Positions 21,169-28,304 of a DNA stretch of 28,304 nt are shown here, one piece after another. The stretch comes from Bigelowiella natans CCMP2755 (lineage: Eukaryota; Cercozoa; Chlorarachniophyceae). The position numbers and the translations under genes are program-made. Numbering within the stretch: position 1 is the first letter of the stretch; each line of letters starts with the position of its first letter. The notes under the pieces were generated by a model. The model searched no databases. It had not been told where the DNA came from and worked only from the letters and a program-made list of their open reading frames with translations. Location: NCBI GenBank assembly GCA_000320545.1, contig ADNK01001803.1, positions 1-28,304 of the forward strand. Reading direction: 5' to 3'.

Positions 21169-22972
21169 TTAAGGCGACAAGAACGACACCTGGAGGGCAG
21201 GGACTGGCAAGTGGTGACCCTGTATTGCGACGGATCGCTCACAAAATCGCATATCCTTCTCCCAGCCCCCAGCAGCCGCCACAATCATCATCATCGTCTA
21301 ACAGTGCTGCAGTGAGCAAAACGGCAACGGCGGCTGCTGCGAAGCAGAAGAACACCAAACGGCGAAAGAGCAGCAGCGCCTATTCAACATCATCACATCA
21401 GCCGCTCGCCCCCCCCCCAACCCGGGAGCAACTATCGTCATCTGATACGCGTGCGATGAGAGCGCGAAAGCTTATGTTCCCCAATCCAGAGGGGAAGAGT
21501 AAGGACGGCGGCGAAAAGAGTAAGCATCCTATCGAAGCAGTCGAAGAAGAAAGAAAGAAGGCTCTGGAGGAGATGAGGCAATGGGAACGGCGACGGCAAG
21601 AAGGTTTTCTCTAGATTCGATGTCACTTACAATACTGAATATGTATTCTCTCGCCCCCCCCCCCCCCCCCCCCCTTACACAAATTGTTAGCATACATCCC
21701 CAGTACATATAGCCCTCTAGTGCACGATCAGCAGCAAGCATTACAACAAATATCCTTTCTTCTCCTACCTGCAGCACTACCCCCTCCGGAAACACCCCTC
21801 CGGAACGCGAGCCCTTTGCCTCCCCGCGACAACAGGGCCAACCGGAAAGCAGTCGCCCCCGACTACGAGGAGGACCCGTACTTCTCGGCGCACCTTGACT
21901 CCCCGGAGCGAGTCTCCGCCGCGCTCACAACGCACGAGATCGACACGCTGAAACAGCTGTTGAACCGGAAACTCCCAGAGCTGGATGGCCGCTATCGAGG
22001 CGCGCTGAAGCGGATAGGCCCAGGAGGAGGGAGGGGCGGCACCGCTGATTACACGTCTCCGCTGGGCGTGCTTGCCGCGGCGCGGGAAGATTTCCGTCAT
22101 TCGGCTTCGCTCCTAAATCCCAGCTTCGACTACCATACGCTGCATAAAGATCATTTCTCGCTCTTGCAGACCCTGGGCTCGCTTACCCCCTCCCCTCTCC
22201 AGTCGATCCTCAGCGCGAAAGGGAGGGGGCTGGATCCTTCCGCGGCGGTGGCGGCGGCAATTAGCGGCCAGGGAGAAGCTGCTGCTTCAGGGCGGGGTAG
22301 GTTCTCCCTCAATGAGCCTGTTGTTCTTGTTGGGCTGTCGAGCAAGGCGCCAGCATTTGATGGAAGGGTTGGGCGTGTGCGAGGTCCTCCCGGCCCAAGT
22401 GGGAGAATCCCGGTAGTAAATGCACCCCAACGGACGGAAACTGCTTTTTTCTCCTCCTCCTCCTCCTCCTCCTCCTCCTCCTTGCTCTGCTTCTTTTTCT
22501 TCTTCTCTTTCTTCTTGTTCTTGCTCCCCTTCCACGTTTGGCTTGTTGTTCTTGTCTTTCTTTCTCCTTGTCGTTCCTCGTCTCGATCTTCGTCGGAAAC
22601 TGTGCGTAGTAGAGTAGTAATAGTAGTAGTAGTAGTAGTAGTAGCAGCAGTACCAATAGCTTGCAAGGGGCCTGTTATCGTGTGTTAACTGATAGCCCAT
22701 TTGCAGGTGTTCTTGGCGGCGGCGGATGAGCACAACGACGATGACGACTACAGCAGTGCGACTGATAGTGGGGGGGGAGGTAAAGCAGGCCGAGGAGGGA
22801 ACACGGTGTACGTGAAACCTGAGAACTTGGCGAAACCGCACACTCTTAACGCGCTGCAAGGCGCGGGGGCAGCTGCCACTGATAGCATATCGAAGCTGGT
22901 AATCTTAGCGATGCAACCCAGCTTTTTCCTTGCCAGCTCAGCAAATTTCATCCGCACGCCAATCCCACGCTG

Positions 22973-23003
<31 letters not shown>

Positions 23004-23032
23004 AGCACACGCGCGGGCGCGCCCACGCCACG

Positions 23033-23088
<56 letters not shown>

Positions 23089-25027
23089 TCTGAACTCCTG
23101 CTTACATGATTGTTTCGTGCATTGGTATTGCTACTACTACTCTACTACTACTCTACTACTACTACTACTCTACTACTACTACTTCTACTACTATTGATTG
23201 AAAGGTTGATGTCGCGGTCTCAAAAGCCGACAAGGCCGTTTTGGAAGGGTGGCGTGCGGACAGAGGCAGTGACCGCAAGGGCCGGCGCGGCAAAGGCAAA
23301 AAGAAAAGCATCACCCTTGCAATCCCTGGTTCTTCCTCTTCCGCAGTAGCAGGCCTGAAGTCTGACAGGAAGCACCGCGACGAGAAGGAAGGAGGCGGCA
23401 GCCCCCGGGGTAGAAGGAGGGCGCGCAAAGCAGATGGCGGCGAGGGGGGGGGGGAGGAGCACTTCTCCTGGTGGTTCTCCTATCTCCAGAAAGTCGAAGA
23501 GTATACGAGGATGTACTCACCCGAAGACCCCCCTCTTCCCACCGAGCGTCCCGCCGCGGGAGTAGATCATGAAATGGCTCTCGCACTAGTGACCCAGCAG
23601 CAATCGCCGCCGCAGCAGCAGCAGCAGCAGCAAGTTGCCGTTTTGAAGGAGGAGGAGCATGCGCAGCACAGCTCTCCGTCGTATCAAAACCCTAAAATGT
23701 CGCGTCACAGGCCCGAGAATCTGCTGAACCTGACAACCAAACCGGAGATGCTGACCCCTCCCCCTTCTCCGCTGAAGAGTCGAGGCGATGGTAGCAATGG
23801 GGGGGCGGCATCGAAGCAGGCTCCCACTTCGCAACGTAAGCCCTTCTTTCTAAAGCACCAATTTAATGATGTATAACTTGGCCGTCTCCCTCCTCCTCCT
23901 CCTCCTCCTCCTCTTCCTCCTCCTCCTCCTCTTCCCGCTCATTTTCCTTTCTTCTTCTTCTTCTTCTTCTTCTTCTTCTTCTTCTGCTTCATCGTCATCT
24001 TCTTCATCTTCTTCTTCCTCTCTGTGCCCCGTCATCCCATCGCCGTTGTCGTTCTTTACACGGATCCCCCAAATCGTTGTTTCCTACCGTCGCCGCGCAG
24101 AAGGGTATTATTCTCGAGAGGGGAAGGAGTTTACCAAGGTTGCTGATATCGCCCCCCCTCCAAACCTGCTCGTGGGTGCTGCTGCTGCTGCTGATGATGA
24201 TGATGACAAAGCGTCGCTACCAGTGGCAGCAGGACGATACCAAGACTTCGCTTATCCGAGCAGGTAAGTAGAAATTAGGTGAACACTATCACTCTGATGA
24301 TGATGGAAATGATGATGATGGAAATGATGATGTTGTTGCAGTCAAAATAACGATGATGATGGTGATGATGACGAGGATTGATGATGGTGGTGATGTGGTA
24401 CTTTGCAGTCCTCCGTTGGAGGGAAGGAGTGCAGGGTGGTTGCGAAACCAAATGGAATATGAGATCAGAAAGTAGCAGCAGCCAATAGTAGTCGTAGTCG
24501 TAGTGGGAACACCTAGAGGATGAGAGAGGGGGAAGGAGAAACAAGAAGAATCGTAGATGTTACACTTGGAGTCGTCGTAGCATTAGTGGAGACAGGGGGC
24601 GGAGAGAGGGGGGGGTGGGGGGATAATGTAAAATTTAGTAATATTATTAGCTTCTCAACTTCATTTTCTATTCGAATACTTGTTTCTTTACATCATGAGT
24701 TCTCATCACTCTGGTGGCTTCTACTTGTACTCTCGCTCTCTCTATCTCTCTTTCTCTCTCTCTCTTTCTCTCCACCATTTTACTTTTTCATTTCTACGAG
24801 TGCATCTTTGTGTGGATGCATGCGTGTGTGTGTGTGTGCGTGTGTGTGTATGTGCGTGATACGATTCTCCACGATGCCCTTGTGTAAGCTGCTGTGCTGT
24901 GTATGATGCGTGTATTCGCAGCATGGCTGATAAGCAGACGAAAGAGGAAAAGGTACTTCTCCTCATTGTCTTCCAACACATATATGTTGTGGCACAAACT
25001 CGTAGCACAGATACCTACTACGCACAC

Positions 25028-25079
<52 letters not shown>

Positions 25080-27062
25080 GCATACTCTCGCAATATGTCG
25101 CAATATGACACTCTCTCGCTTGTTTCCCTCGCTTTCTCGTGACGCAACGATTTCGTGGGTGTGCAAGGTTCGGAATGCTCTGGATGAGAGTCTAAGAGAA
25201 GAAAGGGAGAGAAAGGTGATGATGAGCTTATTGGATAGCCGCCATATTATACGACCGCGTGGATTGTTGACCATTGCTTGTGTTTTATGAACGGTTTTGC
25301 CGCCAAGAGAGAGAGGGGGGGGGGGAGGGGGTTAGGGCGAGAGAGAGATCGAGAGGTGAAGGCCAGGGGAGGAAAGTTTCTTTCCTACGATACAGCTACT
25401 TCTAAAGTTTGCATTACATTATTAAAAATTGCGTATCACTGAGCGGTACCACCTGTTGTTCGAAAATATGATCATGTAATTCCGTACCTGGTGGGGGGCA
25501 GGCCATTGAAAACGAGCAATCTCGCGTGCTCCACCGGCTGCGGCAGAGGAAGTTTGATATGCTTATTGAAAAGGTATTTTTGCTGCTATATGCTAACAAT
25601 TAGAGAAGATAGCCCTTTGCGTTGTATCTAGAAATAATACGAGCACAACTTTCTCATTATGCTGTCAACCTCCCCCCCCCCCCCCCTGTGTTTCTCCAGG
25701 AACAGAAAGAACTCGCTCTGATTCCCGACCAGAATATCTTAGAGAACCAAAGGTATTTGCGATAGGGAGCAGCGTGTGTGCGGTGCATGTGTGCATGTGT
25801 GTGTGTGTGTGTGTGTGTGTATTGTGCACGTGTACATATGTGCGTGTGCGTGGAAGGCATGATGGCCGATAAATATCGTTCAAATATCATATCGTTCAAA
25901 TATCATAAATATCGTTTCTCTTATCTATTTGCGACATCGCCCCATCCCCACCCCCCCCCCCCTTCTCCTCCTCCTTCTCCTCCTTTCCCATACGACCCCT
26001 CTCCCGCATCTAGACGCGTGGCTGTCAGGAGAGCTCTGATGGAAGAAGCAGAATCTGCCAGAGAGGCCGCACGGCGCGCTGAGACCGCACGCAAGCTTCG
26101 GCAAAAGCAGCACCAGCAAGAACAGGAGGCGATGGAGGCAGAGGCGGAGGCTAAAAAGGCGAAGGAGAAACTCAGGGGATCGAGGAGGAAAGATCGGCCG
26201 ACAGCAGCGACAGATGCAAAGACCTCGCCCAATCGCAGCCCTGATGCGAAGGAGAAAGAAGGGGATAACGATGTTGATGATGACAACAACAACAACAATC
26301 CTCTCCATGAGCTGCTAGCGTATGCCAAAGGGGGGAGGCGGAACAACGGCGGGTCAGTTGGTTTGCCACTTCGGTCTCTCGCCTTCTTCTCCACCAGCAT
26401 GCTATCATTTATCGCCATCACCTCCGCAGTATGAATATACCATAACAATGCTGCGCTGCTGCTGCTGCTGCTGTGGCTTGTTGCATCTTTATTTGGGTCA
26501 TTTAGAGGCGGCGGCGCGACGGAGAATGACTGGCACTGGGGTGGAGGGCCGGGAATGATCGTTCCCCAGTTGTATGCTGATGGGCCGATGTCCTTGATTC
26601 ATCCACGGTGATAAATGATACCGTCTTATATAAACATGTTAGGGAGAGAGGGGGAGAGTAGTGATGGGGAGGAAGAAAAATAACCCTCTGAGTTCTCGTT
26701 TCTAGGAGTTTTTTTTAAACGCTCCCCCCCCTCCCCTCCCCCTGCTGATTGCTGTCACAGGCCGTCCAATCGACCGGATGAAAAGGGAAAACATCTTGCG
26801 GAAGAAGAAGCCCGGCAGCAGATGCGCGCGAAGGTGCTGTTGCATTGCATTCTCCTCCGTAACAAAATAACATCTAAAAAAAAGCGGTCATAAGCGATGG
26901 AAAAATTAAACAAAAACTAGCCGGCCTTCCTTGATTTTCTCCTCTTCCCAATTGAAAGAGCTTTGTGCATGTTTTTGTGTTGGCCGGCAGGGCAATAGCA
27001 AACCAAATGCGATTTTTTTTTCCCTTAAACAAGATCTTGTGATATGCATGCATCGGTGTGTG

Positions 27063-27102
<40 letters not shown>

Positions 27103-27942
27103 GCTTGCATTTATTACGTGCGACTTGTTATAGGCACGAGAGAAGCTAGTCCTTACTCTTGCCGGGGACGATTCGAAGATCATACAGGGTACCTTTGCGT
27201 GTGCGTGGGTGTTTGTGAGTGAGTGAGTGAGAGAGGGGGAGGGGGGATAGGAGGAATTCAACCTCTTTGCGACGTGCAATATCAGGAAAGAAATACATTT
27301 AGACTGCTATCATCAATATTGAGAAACTTCATCGTAAAAAATCAATCTGTTGGAATACCGAATAAATATTTATTGTGCTATTTCCCCTTCTCCTCCTCAT
27401 TACATCAACAGGAGAGCTTGGCATTGCATTGGAAATAGGGGTAAGCTTAAAGGAAGGGGGGGGGGGGGGGTTAGGGAGGAGAGGTCGAAGAGGGTTTTTG
27501 GGGGAGTGATTTAAGACTACGCTGCTTTTTAGATCTCATCGTTGTTGCTATGAAAGCGTTTGAGTGAATGTACTTATACCTCGAGTTCTGCCTGAAAAAA
27601 ACGATTGATTTTTGCCAGAAAGCAAAGACAATCGATGTTAGCAATCGGGGAAGTTTCTTCCAATCGATTCCTGGAGTGATTATCCTTGCCCCTCCTCCCC
27701 CCCTCCTCCCGTTGCATTCCCCATTCGCCTGTTTTCATAGATTCCAGAGGGTGACAATGTGATCCAAGCTGCCCGGCAGAGAATCCGGGCTCTGGAAGCG
27801 ATTTGCGAGGAAAAGTCAAAGGAAGAGAAAAAAAAACTGCTGGTGAGACTTTTGGCTTTTGTCATGCAAACTACCCTAATGCCTGCGTATATGCGATTGG
27901 CTTCTTACTAAGTGCTGCTGCTGCTGTTGTGTCCTTCCCTCC

Positions 27943-27976
<34 letters not shown>

Positions 27977-28220
27977 CCTGTGTGTGTGTGTGCGCGCACG
28001 CGCCCAACTATTTGTTTCTTGCTTTCTCTCTGCTCTGTAATAATCTTTTGATTTTGCATTCGCGACTTGTTTTGTGATACGCGTTTGACCGACTTCGTTG
28101 GACATTCTCGCCAATCTTCCATGGTTCGGGCATCACGGTACATGCTGTGCTTCTCTTCAACAGAAGGCAAAACTCGAAAAGGTCACTATGAGCACGGGAG
28201 CGCATCGTCCACGGATATAG
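19320..28220 (+). CDS. Large low-complexity and coiled-coil protein with KPENL motif, 21 exons
   Basis: I do not recognise this gene. Exons: 19320-19379, 19572-19793, 19889-19932, 20005-20075, 20211-20594, 20799-21603, 21775-22412, 22707-22898, 23205-23835, 24101-24263, 24922-24952, 25168-25215, 25502-25573, 25700-25752, 26014-26352, 26506-26607, 26761-26833, 27134-27188, 27412-27440, 27741-27842, 28164-28220. Phases agree throughout except one base too many in exon 5, near the poly-C at 20476. The product is about 1389 residues: a basic N-terminal part, a disordered Ala/Ser/Pro-rich part (about 260-530), an Arg-rich segment with a helical stretch (HEIDTLKQLLNRKL), then a motif EPVVLVGLSSKAPAFDG, GRVGRV, GRIP and VYVKPENL (about 704-782). 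Next come a Lys/Arg and poly-Gln region and Glu/Arg/Lys-rich coiled coil (about 1070-1195), with more charged helices to the end. The GL-NG-G-V-GR-V-KPENL pattern recalls short beta-barrel motifs seen in proteins of several protists. A structural or scaffold role is a guess. Confidence 0.7.
20211..20594 (+). other. Exon with apparent one-base frame shift at a poly-C run
   Basis: The frame entering at 20211 stays open to a stop near 20555. The good donor AAA/GTGAGA at 20595 fits the next phase 0 exon only in another frame, reading LWDFLYFAMHSKMATRVDQ. The two frames meet if one C of the run near 20476-20484 is extra. The alternative is that exon 5 ends at CAG/GTTGTG (20509), which also joins 20799 in phase 0 without any shift but uses a weak donor. 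Confidence 0.45.
21121..21170 (+). repeat. ACT/GCT repeat coding for Thr and Ala runs
   Basis: A trinucleotide repeat inside coding exon 20799-21603 that gives Thr-rich then poly-Ala sequence. It stays in frame. Confidence 0.9.
22451..22652 (+). repeat. (CTC)n and (TAG)n repeats in one intron
   Basis: The 294-nt intron between 22412 and 22707 is mostly a (CTC)n tract (22451-22482), a C/T-rich spacer and a (TAG)n tract (22606-22652). Confidence 0.95.
22973..23193 (+). repeat. (CA)n, (GA)n and (CTA)n repeats in one intron
   Basis: The 306-nt intron between 22898 and 23205 carries CA tracts around a GC-rich CGCGGGCGCGCCC core, then GA to 23084, then CTA units from 23131 to the branch and acceptor region. 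Confidence 0.95.
23608..23631 (+). repeat. CAG repeat coding for poly-Gln
   Basis: Consecutive CAG codons in exon 23205-23835 give a run of seven glutamines, in frame. Confidence 0.9.
23886..24030 (+). repeat. (CTC)n/(CTT)n intronic repeat
   Basis: A long pyrimidine trinucleotide tract fills over half of the 265-nt intron between 23835 and 24101. It makes long false poly-Leu, poly-Ser and poly-Glu frames on both strands. Confidence 0.95.
24264..24921 (+). other. Largest intron of the coiled-coil gene, repeat-rich
   Basis: This 658-nt intron holds GAT-type repeats (24295-24398), a G-rich stretch near 24590-24622, a (CT)n tract (24730-24773) and a (GT)n tract (24821-24858). No extra exon was seen that would keep phase. 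Confidence 0.65.
25030..25077 (+). repeat. (CT)n microsatellite
   Basis: A pure CT tract of about 48 nt in the intron between 24952 and 25168. Confidence 0.97.
25672..25686 (+). repeat. Poly-C tract ahead of a 3' splice site
   Basis: A run of about 15 C lies just upstream of the acceptor TTTCTCCAG at 25691-25699 and so occupies the polypyrimidine-tract position. Confidence 0.9.
25787..25820 (+). repeat. (GT)n microsatellite
   Basis: A GT tract in the intron between 25752 and 26014. Confidence 0.95.
27056..27101 (+). repeat. (GT)n microsatellite
   Basis: A GT tract near the 3' end of the intron between 26833 and 27134. Confidence 0.96.
27942..27992 (+). repeat. (CT)n-(GT)n microsatellite in the last intron
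   Basis: A CT tract followed directly by a short GT tract, in the 321-nt intron between 27842 and 28164. Confidence 0.95.
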
Positions 28221-28275
28221 CCGCGCGCGTTTGCATGTGCCTTTTGCGCGGCGTCCCTATTGAGCGATTCGTGGA

Positions 28276-28281
28276 AATAAA
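28276..28281 (+). terminator. AATAAA polyadenylation signal of the coiled-coil gene
   Basis: A canonical AATAAA lies 56 nt after the TAG stop at 28218-28220, a normal distance for a short 3' UTR. Its use for cleavage is inferred. Confidence 0.6.
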
Positions 28282-28304
28282 ACGTAATACATCAATCGAA
28301 AACG

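Noticed and set aside
22151-22859. Long overlapping minus-strand frames rich in Glu, Arg, Ser or Tyr
   Set aside because: They are products of the CTC and TAG repeats in an intron and of GC-rich coding sequence on the plus strand.
23850-24267. Poly-Glu/Arg (minus) and poly-Leu/Ser (plus) frames
   Set aside because: They come from the intronic CTC/CTT repeat. Only 24101-24263 on the plus strand is supported as an exon.
1-28304. Transposons, rRNA, tRNA or CRISPR arrays
   Set aside because: No reverse transcriptase, integrase or transposase motifs, no tRNA cloverleaf that I could build by eye, and no regularly spaced repeats. tRNA absence should be confirmed with a dedicated search.

Overview
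The window is nuclear DNA of an intron-dense eukaryote. All coding sequence recovered is cut by short GT-AG introns, mostly 70 to 650 nt, with consistent phases, and there are no bacterial operons or ribosome binding sites. The protein families (eukaryotic ELP3, FAM173 methyltransferase), microexons of 29 to 46 nt, many simple repeats and C-rich tracts ahead of acceptors suggest a protist, perhaps a microalga or stramenopile-like lineage. The species cannot be fixed from the sequence. Stretches of homopolymer-doubled sequence and two suspected one-base frameshifts point to a draft assembly.

Layout, left to right. (1) 156-3031 (+): the 3' part of the Elongator catalytic subunit ELP3 in 11 exons; its 5' end lies outside the window. 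(2) 3032-4895: intergenic, rich in CATGC/GCTAGC palindromes. (3) 4896-10015 (+): a multi-pass membrane protein, GPCR-like in layout, with a roughly 560-residue polar loop encoded by one 1.7 kb exon and a Ser-rich tail. (4) 10016-11611: intergenic, with the same palindrome words and a degenerate direct repeat. (5) 11612-14187 (+): a FAM173 (ATPSCKMT/ANTKMT) type protein-lysine methyltransferase whose middle is lost in low-quality sequence between two poly-C tracts. (6) 14188-14890: convergent intergenic region. (7) 17903-14891 (-): a 536-residue protein with an N-terminal hydrophobic segment, a long unrecognised region and a C-terminal IRG-like (immunity-related GTPase) domain, in 8 exons. (8) 17904-19319: shared upstream region of two divergent genes. 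(9) 19320-28220 (+): a 21-exon gene for a roughly 1390-residue low-complexity and coiled-coil protein with a short motif ending in KPENL, followed by an AATAAA signal.

The genes do not form an evident pathway. ELP3 and the FAM173 enzyme are housekeeping (tRNA wobble uridine modification; mitochondrial protein methylation). The most unusual loci are the IRG-like GTPase with its extra N-terminal region, the giant-loop membrane protein and the unrecognised coiled-coil protein. Dinucleotide microsatellites sit almost only in introns, and the intergenic regions have none of note. No mobile elements, rRNA, tRNA or CRISPR arrays were recognised.
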